From contig NZ_WWGX01000038.1 in the NCBI RefSeq assembly GCF_009862265.1, forward strand, positions 62,001-126,000: DNA of 64,000 nt, in the 5' to 3' direction. The stretch is from Streptomyces sp. SID8352. Its GTDB lineage: Bacteria; Actinomycetota; Actinomycetes; Streptomycetales; Streptomycetaceae. A program made the translations under genes and the position numbers. The notes under the pieces were generated by a model, which saw only the letters and a program-made list of their open reading frames with translations, searched no databases and had not been told where the DNA came from. Positions 9,012-18,112 of this stretch are shown piece after piece; position 1 is the stretch's first letter; every line of letters begins with the position of its first letter.

Positions 9012-9027
9012 CTAAGCGACTGCTTAG
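9012..9027. promoter_or_regulatory. TetR operator CTAAGCGACTGCTTAG
   Basis: Perfect 6-bp inverted repeat with a 4-bp spacer, 108 bp upstream of the MaoC start. It shares the CTNAGCG...GCTNAG pattern with the site in front of the TetR gene at 7775, so the pair probably defines a two-gene regulon. Confidence 0.65.
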
Positions 9028-9145
9028 TGTGGGCGCAGGTGCGACCCGTGTCAATGGGCCCGCGATCGGGTCGAGTTGACGGATCGTCAAGTGTGCGGGT
9101 GGCGCGGAGTGGTGGGGAGCGGCGGCGTTCCGGGGCCGGGATCGG

Positions 9146-9151
9146 TAGGGT
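9146..9151 (+). promoter_or_regulatory. -10 box TAGGGT, leaderless promoter of soxR
   Basis: TAGGGT ends 7 nt before the soxR GTG. Initiation 7 nt downstream would put the transcript start on the start codon. Confidence 0.5.
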
Positions 9152-9158
9152 TCGGGGA

Positions 9159-9728
9159 GTGCCCCAGATTCCCGAGAAGATCCATGAGCTCACGGTCGGC
9201 CAGCTCTCGGCGCGCAGCGGCGCCGCGGTGTCGGCCCTGCACTTCTACGAGTCCAAGGGGCTGATCTCCAGCCGCCGCACCTCGGGCAACCAGCGCCGCT
9301 TCACCCGCGACGCGCTGCGCCGGGTCGCCTTCGTCCGCGCCGCCCAGCGGGTCGGCATCCCGCTCGCCACCATCCGTGAGGCCCTCGCGGAACTGCCGGA
9401 GGAGCGCACGCCCACGAAGGACGACTGGGCCCATCTCTCCCAGTCCTGGCGCACCGAGCTGGACGAACGGATCAAGCAGCTCAACCGGCTGCGCGACCAC
9501 CTCACCGACTGCATCGGCTGCGGCTGCCTCTCCCTGGAGAGCTGCGTCCTGTCCAACCCGGACGACGCCTTCGGCGAAGTCGCCACCGGTTCCCGGCTGC
9601 TGCCGGAACGTCGGCGGGGTCCGGCGAGGTCCGCGCGGAAGCCCGCGCCGGACCGGCCGTCCGGCCGGGCGGCGGAGCCGGACCGGGGGGCCCGGGAAGG
9701 TGCGCCGGACCCGGGGTGCGCCGGCTGA
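9159..9728 (+). CDS. soxR: Redox-sensitive activator SoxR (MerR family)
   Basis: 189 residues. An N-terminal MerR helix-turn-helix ([26 protein letters not shown]) is followed by a dimerisation helix. The [2Fe-2S] cluster motif [12 protein letters not shown] has Cys118, 121, 123 and 129, the same spacing as E. coli SoxR. In Streptomyces, SoxR responds to redox-active antibiotics rather than controlling a soxS. GTG 9159 is chosen because it opens the family N-terminus and has a -10 box 7 nt before it. The C-terminal tail after the cluster is about 60 residues of Arg/Pro/Gly-rich sequence, longer than in E. coli. Confidence 0.95.
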   Translation: MPQIPEKIHELTVGQLSARSGAAVSALHFYESKGLISSRRTSGNQRRFTRDALRRVAFVRAAQRVGIPLATIREALAELPEERTPTKDDWAHLSQSWRTELDERIKQLNRLRDHLTDCIGCGCLSLESCVLSNPDDAFGEVATGSRLLPERRRGPARSARKPAPDRPSGRAAEPDRGAREGAPDPGCAG

Positions 9729-10539
9729 GCGGCCGCCCGGTCCGGGCGGGGAGGGCCACCCGGAGCGGACCGGCGCCTGGCCCCGGGCCCGGGCCCGGAC
9801 GGCACCGTGCCCCCGGTCCGGACGGCACCGCGCCCCGGTCCGCACCGCGCCCCGGCCGCCGTCGGCGCTCGCCCCGCCCGGGGAGCGCCCGGCCCGTGGC
9901 TCCGGCCCGCCGGACCCCGACCCGTACGGCTCGGGCCGCCCTGCGCGGGTCTGTCCGCCCACGCCCTGGCGGCGTGCCCCGGGGCCGGGGCCCGGAGCTG
10001 GGGTTGGGGCCCGACGGCCGCGTATCCCGGAGGCGGGCAGCCGGACGCCCCCGCGCTCCGCAGGGACTGACGCCCGGTCACCCACTCGCATCCTGGTGCC
10101 AGGCCAGGCCAGGCCAGCGCAGTCCGGCCCAGCACGGCACCGGATCGGCCCAAGCCCGGCACCGGACCAGCATCGGCCCAGCACGGCGCCAGCCCAGCAC
10201 AGCATCGACCCAGCACGGCGCTAGCCCAGTACGGCACCGGACCAGCACGGCACCCGACCGGCCCGGCGCCAGCCCAGCCCGGCACCGGACCAGCACGGCA
10301 ATCGGCCCAAGCCCGGCACCGGCACCCGACCGGCCCAGCACCGGACCGGCCCAACACCGGCGCCGCCACCGGACCGACCCTGGCACGGCCCCGATCCCGG
10401 CCGTCCCGACCCCGGCCCTCCCGGGCCCCCGCCGTCCCGGACCCCGGGCCCCGGCCGCGCGGTCACCCGGGCCCCGGCCCGTACTCCCGGCGGCCGGCCT
10501 CCGGCCCGCACGCACGCCCGGCCGGCCGCCCCGCCCCGC
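9729..10539. other. 811-bp gap without a gene
   Basis: No supported coding region. The left part is featureless high-GC sequence, the centre is a degenerate repeat tract (see 10120-10395), and the right part is Pro/Gly-codon-like filler before the convergent gene end. Confidence 0.6.
10120..10395. repeat. Degenerate tandem repeats of CCAGCACGGC / GCACCGGACC
   Basis: About 275 bp built from variants of CCCAGCACGG, GCACCGGACCAGCA and CCCAAGCCCGGCACCGG. The last occurs near 10150 and again near 10307, and GCACCCGACCGGCCC occurs near 10249 and 10322. Units are imperfect and not evenly spaced. Open frames through it have no family features. Confidence 0.6.
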
Positions 10540-11145
10540 CTACGCCGACATCAGCAGTCGCGGTCCGCGCCGGGAGTTCGCCAGGGCCTCCGGGGTGAGG
10601 ACGGGGCGCGGCACGAGGATGCCGCAGTCCGCGCACACCGGGCCCGACGACGGCTCGTGGTCCAGGTCGTACCGCCACACCAGCCGCTCCCCGTCGCACA
10701 CCGGGCAGAGGGCGCCCGGTTCGCGCTCCAGGGCCGAGGTCAGCCGCCGGAGCACCTCCGCCAGCGGTCCGTCGGGGTGGAGTCCGGGGTCGTCGCACCA
10801 GGCCACACCGAAGCCGCCCCAGGTCAGCCGGTGCCAGTCGTCCACGCTGCCGGGCCGCCGCAGCCCGTCGTGCTTCTCCTTCCTGCGCCGCTCGGCGAAC
10901 TCCTCCTCGTACGCGAGCCACACCGAGCGCGCCTCCTCCAGCTCCTCCAGCGCGGCCACGAGCCGCACCGGGTCGGGGGAGCGGTCCTCGGGGCCGAAGC
11001 CGGCCCGCGCGCACAGATGGTCCCAGGTCGCTCTGTGCCCGTACGGGGCGAACCGCTCAAGGCACTTGCGCAGTGAATACCGCCTCAGCGCCAGATCGCA
11101 CCGCGGATCGCGGACCTGTCTCGCCAGACTTCGAAAACCGGCCAT
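10540..11145 (-). CDS. Hypothetical protein with C-terminal zinc-ribbon-like cysteines
   Basis: 201 residues, no family I can name. The N-terminal half is helical and charged (ALEELEEARSVWLAYEEEFAERRR). The C-terminal part has CPVCDGERLVWRYDLDHE followed by CADC, a CxxC...CxxC arrangement that could bind zinc. A GGAGG site 9-10 nt before the ATG supports the start. It stands alone between repeat-rich gaps, divergent from the acylase gene. Function unknown. Confidence 0.7.
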   Translation of the reverse strand: MAGFRSLARQVRDPRCDLALRRYSLRKCLERFAPYGHRATWDHLCARAGFGPEDRSPDPVRLVAALEELEEARSVWLAYEEEFAERRRKEKHDGLRRPGSVDDWHRLTWGGFGVAWCDDPGLHPDGPLAEVLRRLTSALEREPGALCPVCDGERLVWRYDLDHEPSSGPVCADCGILVPRPVLTPEALANSRRGPRLLMSA

Positions 11146-11454
11146 CGCCCTGCACCTCCGTCACACCTGCACTTCTCGTCCTGCGGTCATGCCCCCGTCG
11201 CCGTGCCCGCGCCGCCGTGCGGCTGCGCCGCGCCGGTCCCGTACCGGCGCCGCGCCGCGCTGCCGCGGCGCTTCCCACCGGGTTCCCGTGCCGACGCCCT
11301 CTCATGGACGCACCGGCAAGCGAATCGGCTCCCTCCGCTTGTGCGAGGTTCTTCATGAGTCGACCTCCTGCCGCGGTAAGTGACGCATGTTCACCTTCCG
11401 CTCCGGTGATACCGGCGGTAACGTCCGGCTCCACCCCCGTCGGGAGGAGCTGCC
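11146..11454. other. 309-bp divergent spacer
   Basis: Holds the promoters of the zinc-ribbon protein and the acylase. GGGAGGAG near 11441 is the acylase ribosome site. No operator or small gene stands out. Confidence 0.5.
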
Positions 11455-14271
11455 ATGGCACGCACCCCACGTAACGTCCTCGACAGACTGAGAACTCCCC
11501 GCGGCGTCCACGGGTTCCTGAAGGGCGCCTCGGTATGCGTCCTCATCGCGGGCCTCCTGTCACCGCTTTCCCCGGCGACGGCCGTCGGAACGGGCGGCAC
11601 GGAGAAGACCGCCACCGCGACGCGGGCCGGGTCGGCCGCCGCCGACCACTGCGGCGGACGCTGCTCCGACATCCTCCCGCCCGGTCAGAACGGCAACGCC
11701 ACCCTCGCCGAGATCCTCCTCCACCAGGCCCTCGGCACCCGGCCCGCGCACGCCGGGGACCAGCTCGGCCCCTACGCCGCCCTCGCGTCCGGACGGACCG
11801 GACTCACCAACGAGACCGTCAACACCTTCTTCAACGAGGCGTCGTTCGGCGTACCCGCCGGGCAGGTCGCCTCCACCCTGCGCCCGGCCGGGCGGCAGGA
11901 CGTCACCATCGTCCGCGACCGCGGGACCGGTGTCCCCCACATCACCGGCACCACCCGCTACGGCACCGAGTTCGGCGCCGGGTACGCCGCCGCCCAGGAC
12001 CGGCTCTGGCTGATGGACCTCCTCCGCCACGTCGGACGCGGGCAGTTGACCCCCTTCGCCGGGGGCGCCCCCGCCAACCAGGGCCTGGAACAGCAGTTCT
12101 GGCGCGACGCCCCCTACACCGAGGCCGACCTGGAGGCCCAGTTCCTCGGGGTCGCCGAGGGCAACGGCGAGCGCGGCCGGCAGGCCCTCGCCGACGTCGA
12201 CGCCTACATCGACGGCGTCAACGCCTACATCGAGGCGTCCGACAGGGGCCGCTACTTCCCCGGCGAGTACGTCCTCACCGGGCACAAGAACGCCGTCACC
12301 AACGACGGCACCATCGAGCGCTTCAAGCGCACCGACCTGATCGCCCTGGCCTCCGTCATCGGCTCCCTGTTCGGCTCCGGGGGCGGCGGCGAGGTCGGCA
12401 ACGCGCTCTCCCTGATGGCCGCCCAGGAGAAGTACGGCACCGCCGAGGGGACCCGGGTCTGGGAGTCCTTCCGCCAGCGCAACGACCCCGAGGCCGTGCT
12501 CACCCAGCGCACCGGCAGCTTCCCCTACCTGCCCCGGCCCGACGACCCGCGCGGCCGGGCCCTGCCCGACCCCGGCTCGGTCACCGTCGAACCCCTGGTG
12601 CACGAACGCACCGGCAGCGCCACCGCCGCGCGGGCCACGGACGCCTCCGCCGCGGCCGCGGACGCCGCCGTCGGCTCCGCGCGGCGCGGCATGTCCAACG
12701 CCCTGGTGGTCAGCGGCAGGCACACCGCGAGCGGCAACCCGGTGGCCGTCTTCGGGCCGCAGACCGGCTACTTCGCGCCCCAGCTCCTCATGCTCCAGGA
12801 GATCCAGGGCCCCGGCATCAGCGCCCGCGGCGCCTCCTTCGCCGGTCTGAGCATGTACGTCGAACTGGGCCGGGGCCAGGACTACGCGTGGAGCGCGACC
12901 ACCTCCGGGCAGGACGTCATCGACGGCTACGCGGTCGAGCTGTGCCAGGACGACCACCACTACCTCCACCGCGGCACCTGCACCCCGATGCGGAAGGTCG
13001 AGCGCGTCAACGCCTGGAAGCCGACCGTCGCCGACGGCACCGCGGCCGGCTCCTACACCATGCGGGTCTGGCGCACCGCGTACGGCCCGGTCACCCACCG
13101 TGCCACCGTCGGCGGCAAGAAGGTCGCCTACACCGCGCTGCGGTCGTCCTTCCTGCACGAGGCCGACTCCATCATCGGCTTCCAGATGCTCAACGACCCC
13201 GGCCACGTCCAGGGCCCGGAGGGCTTCCGGAGCGCCGTCCAGCACATCAACTACACCTTCAACTGGTTCTACGCCGACGCCGAGCACACGGCGTACTACA
13301 ACAGCGGCGACAACCCGGTCCGAGCCGACGGCGTCGACGCCGAGTTCCCCGTCCTCGCGCTCCCCGAGTACGAGTGGCGGGACTGGAACCCGGCGGACAA
13401 CCGCGCCCGCCACATCCCGCCCGCCGCCCATCCCCAGTCGGTCGACCAGGACTACTACGTCTCCTGGAACAACAAGCAGGCCCGGGACTACCCGGCCGCC
13501 TCCTGGGGCAACGGCTCCGTCCACCGCGGCGACCTGCTCGACGACCGGGTGGCGGAACTGGTCGCGGAGGGCGGGGTCACCCGTGCCGCACTGGTCGGGG
13601 CCATGGCCGAGGCGGGCCTCGCGGACCTGCGCGCCGAGGACGTGCTGCCCGTCCTGCTCCGGGTGATCGGCACCGCGCCGGTGACCGACCCCGCCGCGGC
13701 CACCGCCGTCGGCCGGCTCCGGGCCTGGCTCGCCGACGGCGGACTGCGCACCGAGACCTCGGCCGGGTCCCGGAAGTACGGTCACGCCGACGCGATCCGC
13801 ACCCTGGACGCCTGGTGGCCGCTGCTGGTGCGGGCCGAGTTCGCGCCCGGCCTCGGGGACGGCCTGTACACCGCCCTCACCCGCAACCTCCCCGTCGACG
13901 AGGCGCCCTCCGCCGGACACGGCCCGACCGGCGCCCACGCCGGCAGCGCCTTCCAGTACGGCTGGTGGAGCCATGTCGACAAGGACCTGAGGTCCGTGCT
14001 CGGCGAGCCCGTCCGGGGGCCGCTGGCCCGCTCCTACTGCGGCGGCGGCGACCTCACCGCCTGCCGGGACACCCTGCTCTCCACCCTGGTGGAGGCGGCG
14101 GGACGCACCGCCGCCCAGGTCTACCCCGGCGACGCCGCGTGCGCCGCCGGCGACCAGTGGTGCGCCGACTCGGTCGTCCACCGCACCCTGGGCGGCATCG
14201 GGCACGGTGCCACGACCTGGCAGAACCGGCCGACCTACCAGCAGGTCGTGGAGTTCGCGTCCCACCGGTGA
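11455..14271 (+). CDS. Secreted penicillin-acylase-family Ntn hydrolase
   Basis: 938 residues. A long signal peptide (RR-containing start, hydrophobic stretch ASVCVLIAGLLSPL) sends it out of the cell. The alpha-subunit region has VTIVRDRGTGVPHITGTTRY and GAGYAAAQDRLWLMDLLRHVGRG, typical of the family. The Ntn nucleophile is Ser414 in GMSNALVVSG, exposed by autocatalytic removal of a linker; the beta subunit then runs to the end. The family cleaves amides such as penicillins, N-acyl-homoserine lactones or lipopeptide acyl chains; the substrate is not readable here. A strong GGGAGGAG site precedes the ATG. It converges with namZ, only 16 bp apart. Confidence 0.92.
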   Translation: MARTPRNVLDRLRTPRGVHGFLKGASVCVLIAGLLSPLSPATAVGTGGTEKTATATRAGSAAADHCGGRCSDILPPGQNGNATLAEILLHQALGTRPAHAGDQLGPYAALASGRTGLTNETVNTFFNEASFGVPAGQVASTLRPAGRQDVTIVRDRGTGVPHITGTTRYGTEFGAGYAAAQDRLWLMDLLRHVGRGQLTPFAGGAPANQGLEQQFWRDAPYTEADLEAQFLGVAEGNGERGRQALADVDAYIDGVNAYIEASDRGRYFPGEYVLTGHKNAVTNDGTIERFKRTDLIALASVIGSLFGSGGGGEVGNALSLMAAQEKYGTAEGTRVWESFRQRNDPEAVLTQRTGSFPYLPRPDDPRGRALPDPGSVTVEPLVHERTGSATAARATDASAAAADAAVGSARRGMSNALVVSGRHTASGNPVAVFGPQTGYFAPQLLMLQEIQGPGISARGASFAGLSMYVELGRGQDYAWSATTSGQDVIDGYAVELCQDDHHYLHRGTCTPMRKVERVNAWKPTVADGTAAGSYTMRVWRTAYGPVTHRATVGGKKVAYTALRSSFLHEADSIIGFQMLNDPGHVQGPEGFRSAVQHINYTFNWFYADAEHTAYYNSGDNPVRADGVDAEFPVLALPEYEWRDWNPADNRARHIPPAAHPQSVDQDYYVSWNNKQARDYPAASWGNGSVHRGDLLDDRVAELVAEGGVTRAALVGAMAEAGLADLRAEDVLPVLLRVIGTAPVTDPAAATAVGRLRAWLADGGLRTETSAGSRKYGHADAIRTLDAWWPLLVRAEFAPGLGDGLYTALTRNLPVDEAPSAGHGPTGAHAGSAFQYGWWSHVDKDLRSVLGEPVRGPLARSYCGGGDLTACRDTLLSTLVEAAGRTAAQVYPGDAACAAGDQWCADSVVHRTLGGIGHGATTWQNRPTYQQVVEFASHR

Positions 14272-14287
14272 CCGGCCGGCCGGGGGC

Positions 14288-15535
14288 TCACCGGTAGAGG
14301 AGGTACTGGCGGCGGGTCGCCCGGAACGCCGCCAGTTCCCGCTGCCAGGCACCCACCACCTCATCGGTGTCCGCGCCCGCGTCGATCATCGTGCGCACCC
14401 GCGCGGACCCGGTGAGCCGGTCGATCCACTCGTCCGGCCGCCAGGCGAACCCCTCCCAGCACCGCCGGGCGGTCACCAGCAGGCCGATCCCGGTGCGCAC
14501 CGGGTCGAAGGCGGCCCGGTCGTGCACATGGAGCTGCACCCCTCCGGCCGTCCTGCCCTGGAACTTGGAGAACACCGGAGAGAAGTACGCCTCCCGGAAG
14601 CGCACCCCGGGCAGGGCCAGACCGTTGGCGGCGGCGGCCCAGCGGCCGTCCAGCCCCTCCGCGCCGAGCAGTTCGAAGGGGCGGGTGGTGCCGCGCCCCT
14701 CCGACAGGTTCGTCCCCTCGAAGAGACAGGTGCCCGCGTACACCAGCGCGGTCTCCGGCGTCGGCATGTTCGGGCTCGGCGGCACCCACGGCAGCCCGGA
14801 GGCGTCGAAGAAGTCCGACCGCCGCCAGCCCGCCATCCGCACCGTCCGCAGCGGCACCGGCGTGGTCAGGAACTCGCCGTTGAACAGCAGGGCCAGCTCC
14901 GCGACGGTCATCCCGTGCGCCTGTGCGACGGGCTGCCGCCCCACGAAGGTCGCGAACTCCTTGTGCAGCACCGGCCCCAGCGCCGCCCGCCCGGTCAGCG
15001 GGTTGGGCCGGTCCAGGACCACGAACCGCAGGCCCGCCGACGCCGCCGCCTCCATGCAGTCGTACAGCGTCCAGATGTACGTGTAGAAACGTGCGCCCAC
15101 GTCCTGGATGTCGAAGACGACGGTGTCCACGCCGGAGGCGGTGAACACGTCCGCCAGCTCCCGGCCGCTCTTGAGGTAGGTGTCGTACACCGGCAGCCCG
15201 GTCGCCGGGTCCTCGTGGCGCCCCTCGGACCCGCCCGCCTGCGCGGTGCCCCGGAAGCCGTGCTCGGGGCCGAACACGGCGGTCAGCTCCACCCGGTCGT
15301 CCGCGTGCATCACGTCGACCACGTGCCGGGCGTCCCGCGTGATGCCGGTCGGATTGGTGACGACACCGACCCGCTGCCCGGCGAGCACCCGGTAGCCGTC
15401 CTCGGCCAGTCGCTCGAAGCCCGTGCGCAACCGCCGGCCGCCCCCGGGCGCAGCGTGGGCCGCCCCGGGCACTGCCGCGGTGCCGGCCGCCACGGCGGTG
15501 GTGGTGGTGAGCAGGGTCCGTCGGGACAGCGTCAT
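14288..15535 (-). CDS. namZ: DUF1343 / NamZ-type exo-beta-N-acetylmuramidase (GH171), Tat-exported
   Basis: 415 residues. The N-terminus LSRRTLLTTTTAVAAG ... AHA is a twin-arginine signal peptide. The body matches DUF1343 throughout: GVVTNPTGI, FGPEHGFRG, DTVVFDIQDVGARFYTY, VVLDRPNPLTG and GTNLSEGRGTTRPFE. B. subtilis NamZ of this family removes N-acetylmuramic acid from the non-reducing ends of peptidoglycan fragments; the same role in wall turnover is inferred. ATG 15535 has GGAGG 8 nt upstream. It converges with the acylase gene. Confidence 0.88.
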   Translation of the reverse strand: MTLSRRTLLTTTTAVAAGTAAVPGAAHAAPGGGRRLRTGFERLAEDGYRVLAGQRVGVVTNPTGITRDARHVVDVMHADDRVELTAVFGPEHGFRGTAQAGGSEGRHEDPATGLPVYDTYLKSGRELADVFTASGVDTVVFDIQDVGARFYTYIWTLYDCMEAAASAGLRFVVLDRPNPLTGRAALGPVLHKEFATFVGRQPVAQAHGMTVAELALLFNGEFLTTPVPLRTVRMAGWRRSDFFDASGLPWVPPSPNMPTPETALVYAGTCLFEGTNLSEGRGTTRPFELLGAEGLDGRWAAAANGLALPGVRFREAYFSPVFSKFQGRTAGGVQLHVHDRAAFDPVRTGIGLLVTARRCWEGFAWRPDEWIDRLTGSARVRTMIDAGADTDEVVGAWQRELAAFRATRRQYLLYR

Positions 15536-15637
15536 GCGGTGACCTCCGTGATCCATGCGGGTGTCATGTTCACGCACAGTAGCCCGGCCCCGTGCCGCGC
15601 GGAACGACGCGAACCCCGGGGCGCCCCTTCCGCCCCG

Positions 15638-15653
15638 CATACCGACTGGTTAG
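15638..15653. promoter_or_regulatory. TetR operator CATACCGACTGGTTAG
   Basis: The core ACC-GACT-GGT is an inverted repeat. Its first 13 bases are repeated exactly, on the other strand, at 19185-19197 in front of the phosphotransferase/acyl-CoA dehydrogenase operon. It lies about 180 bp upstream of the TetR gene and about 100 bp from the namZ start. Confidence 0.65.
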
Positions 15654-15832
15654 TGTGACGCGGCGGCGCGGCGCCGGGGCCCACCGCCACGCCCCCGCGG
15701 CCGGTCCGGGACGGCCGCGCGCCGGACGGCCCTCCCGGCCGCCGGGCCCGGGACGGCGAATGGGAAGATCCTCGGCCGGGAACGGCGTTCCCCCTCAGGA
15801 CACCGACGACCCCCGATGACACGGAAAGGCAG

Positions 15833-16435
15833 GTGGCGACAGTGCCCAGGACCACGGACGGGGACGGCACCCCGGTGCCGCAGCGGCTCCTGGCCGCCGC
15901 CACCCGGCTCTTCGCCGAGCACGGCTACGACCGCACCTCGGTACAGGAGATCGTCGAGGCCGCGGGCGTCACCAAGGGCGCCCTCTACCACTACTTCGGC
16001 TCCAAGGACGACCTCCTGCACGAGGTCTACGCCCGGGTGCTGCGCGTCCAGCAGGAGCGCCTGGACGCCTTCGCCGACGCCGACGCGCCCGTCGAACAGC
16101 GGGTGCGCGACGCCGCGGCCGACGTCGTCGTCACCACCATCGACAACCTCGACGACGCCTCGATCTTCTTCCGCTCCATGCACCACCTGGGCCCCGAGAA
16201 GAACCAGCAGGTGCGCGCCGAACGCCGCCGCTACCACGAGCGCTTCCGGGCGCTGATCGAGGAGGGCCAGCGGAGCGGTGTCTTCTCCGCGGCCACCCCG
16301 GCCGATCTGGTGGTCGACTACCACTTCGGCTCCGTGCACCACCTGTCCACCTGGTACTGCCCCGACGGCCCGCTCACCCCCCAGCAGGTGGCCGACCACC
16401 TGGCCGATCTCCTGCTGCGGGCGCTGCGTCCGTGA
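15833..16435 (+). CDS. TetR-family regulator of the acyl-CoA dehydrogenase operon
   Basis: 200 residues. The helix-turn-helix LLAAATRLFAEHGYDRTSVQEIVEAAGVTKGALYHYFGSKDDLL is about residues 18-62, and a KstR2/FadR-like helical ligand domain follows (YFGS...FRSMHHLGPEKNQQV). It is convergent with the acyl-CoA dehydrogenase gene. Its own promoter and that operon's promoter carry the same palindrome, so it probably represses both and is released by an acyl-CoA or hydroxyacyl-CoA. GTG 15833 follows a GGAAAGG site; a GTG three codons later is possible. Confidence 0.88.
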   Translation: MATVPRTTDGDGTPVPQRLLAAATRLFAEHGYDRTSVQEIVEAAGVTKGALYHYFGSKDDLLHEVYARVLRVQQERLDAFADADAPVEQRVRDAAADVVVTTIDNLDDASIFFRSMHHLGPEKNQQVRAERRRYHERFRALIEEGQRSGVFSAATPADLVVDYHFGSVHHLSTWYCPDGPLTPQQVADHLADLLLRALRP

Positions 16436-16870
16436 GGTGATCGAGGGGGCCGCCACCGGATCGCGCGGCCGGGTACACGCCCGGCCGGGGTCACGGGTGC
16501 GGCCCGCTCCGGCCGCCGGGCGCGCCCGCACGGCGCCCCCGCCCGCTCCCCGGTCGGCCGCGGCACGAACGCCACACCGACGCGGCACGAACGCCACACC
16601 GGTCCCCGCCCGCACCGGCTCCGCTCCTCCGGCGGCCACCGGCATCCGCCGGGGACCGGTCCGGACCGCCCGCCGCCGGGAGCGGGACCGCCCACGGGGG
16701 CCTGTCTGACCATTGCCGTCGTCGCCCGTGGGGCGGCCGCGCGGTGTCGGGTGTGTGCTCTCGGCGTTCCGGCCCCGGGCCTTCGTACTTGGAGGTACCC
16801 GGGGCCGGGGGCGGTGCGACGGGAGCGCGGGGACGGCGTCGTGAGGCGGACGGGAACGGTCGGACGGGCC
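16436..16870. other. 435-bp convergent spacer with a 20-bp direct repeat
   Basis: Between convergent genes, no coding region seen. A 20-bp sequence beginning GCGGCACGAAC occurs at 16560-16579 and again, identical, at 16582-16601. A loose inverted repeat (CCGCCCACGGG near 16688 and CCCGTGGGGCGG near 16725) may help terminate transcription. Confidence 0.5.
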
Positions 16871-18106
16871 TCAGGGGCGCGCGGACCGGTCGCCGGTGTG
16901 CCGGGCGATCTCCCGGCGGGCCAGCGAGCGCTGGTGCACCTCGTCCGGGCCGTCCGCGATCATCAGCGTCCGGGCGGCGGCGTACAACTCGGCCAGCGGC
17001 AGGTCCTGGCCCACCCCGGCCGCCCCGTGCAACTGGATCGCCCGGTCGAGGATGCCGGTCACCGCACGCGGTGTGGCGATCTTGATGGCCTGGATCTCGG
17101 TGTGCGCCCCCCGGTTGCCGACGGTGTCCATCAGCCAGGCCGTCTTCAGCACCAGCAGCCGCAACTGCTCCACGGTGACCCGCGCGTCGGCGATCCAGGC
17201 GCGCACCACGCCCTGCCCGGCCAGCGGCCCGCCGAACGCGGTGCGGTCCACCGCCCGGCGGCACATCAGCTCGATGGCCCGCTCGGCCATCCCGATCAGC
17301 CGCATGCAGTGGTGGATCCGGCCCGGCCCCAGCCGTGCCTGGGCGATGGCGAAGCCGCCGCCCTCCTCGCCGATCAGATGGGACACCGGCACCCGGGCGT
17401 GGTCGAGGACCACTTCGGCATGGCCGCCGTGGGCGTGGTCCTCGTACCCGAACACCCGCATGGCGCGGGTCACGGTGAGACCCGGGGTGTCGCGGGGGAC
17501 CAGCACCATGGACTGCCGGCGGCGGACGTCCGGGGCGTCCGGGTCCGTCGCGCCCATCACGACGACGACCGCGCAGCGCGGGTCCATCGCCCCGGAGATG
17601 TACCACTTGCGGCCGGTGACGACGTAGTCGCCGCCGTCCCGCTCGATCCGCGTGGTGACGTTGGTGGCGTCCGAGGAGGCCACGTCCGGCTCGGTCATCG
17701 CGAACGCCGAGCGGATCTCCCCCGCGAGCAGCGGCGCCAGCCACCGCTCGCGCTGCTCCGCGTCGCCGAACCGGGCCAGCAGCTCCATGTTCCCGGTGTC
17801 CGGCGCCGCGCAGTTGGTCGCCGTCGGCGCGAGCCCCGGACTGCGGCCGGTGATCTCGGCGAGCGGGGCGTACTGGAGGTTGGTCAGCCCGGCCCCGAGC
17901 CGCGGGTCCGGCAGGAAGAGGTTCCACAGACCCCGGCGCCGCGCCTCGGTCTTCAGCTCCTCGACCACCGGCGGGGTGTCCCAGGGGGAGGCGAGGCGGG
18001 CGCGCTGCTCACGGGCGGTCCGCTCGGCCGGGTACACGTGCTCGTCCATGAAGGCGAGCAGCTCGGCCCGGAGTTCCCGGGTGCGCGCGTCGAACGCGAA
18101 GTCCAT
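16871..18106 (-). CDS. Acyl-CoA dehydrogenase, ACAD10/11-like
   Basis: 411 residues, full-length FAD acyl-CoA dehydrogenase fold: helical N-domain, then AFAMTEPDVASSDATNV and YVVTGRKWYISGA of the flavin-binding beta domain, then RTAFGGPLAGQGVVR and the AIQLHGAAGVGQDLPLAELYAAARTLMIADGPDEVH C-terminal region. It follows the phosphotransferase by 6 bp and is surely co-transcribed. In mammalian ACAD10/11 a kinase domain is fused to such a dehydrogenase, and together they remove the 4-hydroxyl of 4-hydroxyacyl-CoA by phosphorylation and elimination. The same split function is inferred here. Confidence 0.9.
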   Translation of the reverse strand: MDFAFDARTRELRAELLAFMDEHVYPAERTAREQRARLASPWDTPPVVEELKTEARRRGLWNLFLPDPRLGAGLTNLQYAPLAEITGRSPGLAPTATNCAAPDTGNMELLARFGDAEQRERWLAPLLAGEIRSAFAMTEPDVASSDATNVTTRIERDGGDYVVTGRKWYISGAMDPRCAVVVVMGATDPDAPDVRRRQSMVLVPRDTPGLTVTRAMRVFGYEDHAHGGHAEVVLDHARVPVSHLIGEEGGGFAIAQARLGPGRIHHCMRLIGMAERAIELMCRRAVDRTAFGGPLAGQGVVRAWIADARVTVEQLRLLVLKTAWLMDTVGNRGAHTEIQAIKIATPRAVTGILDRAIQLHGAAGVGQDLPLAELYAAARTLMIADGPDEVHQRSLARREIARHTGDRSARP

Positions 18107-18112
18107 GGCGGA

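Noticed and set aside
11560..14364. A 934-codon minus-strand frame across the acylase gene
   Set aside because: Shadow frame of the acylase, Gly/Val-rich without motifs; the opposite strand carries the full Ntn-hydrolase signature.
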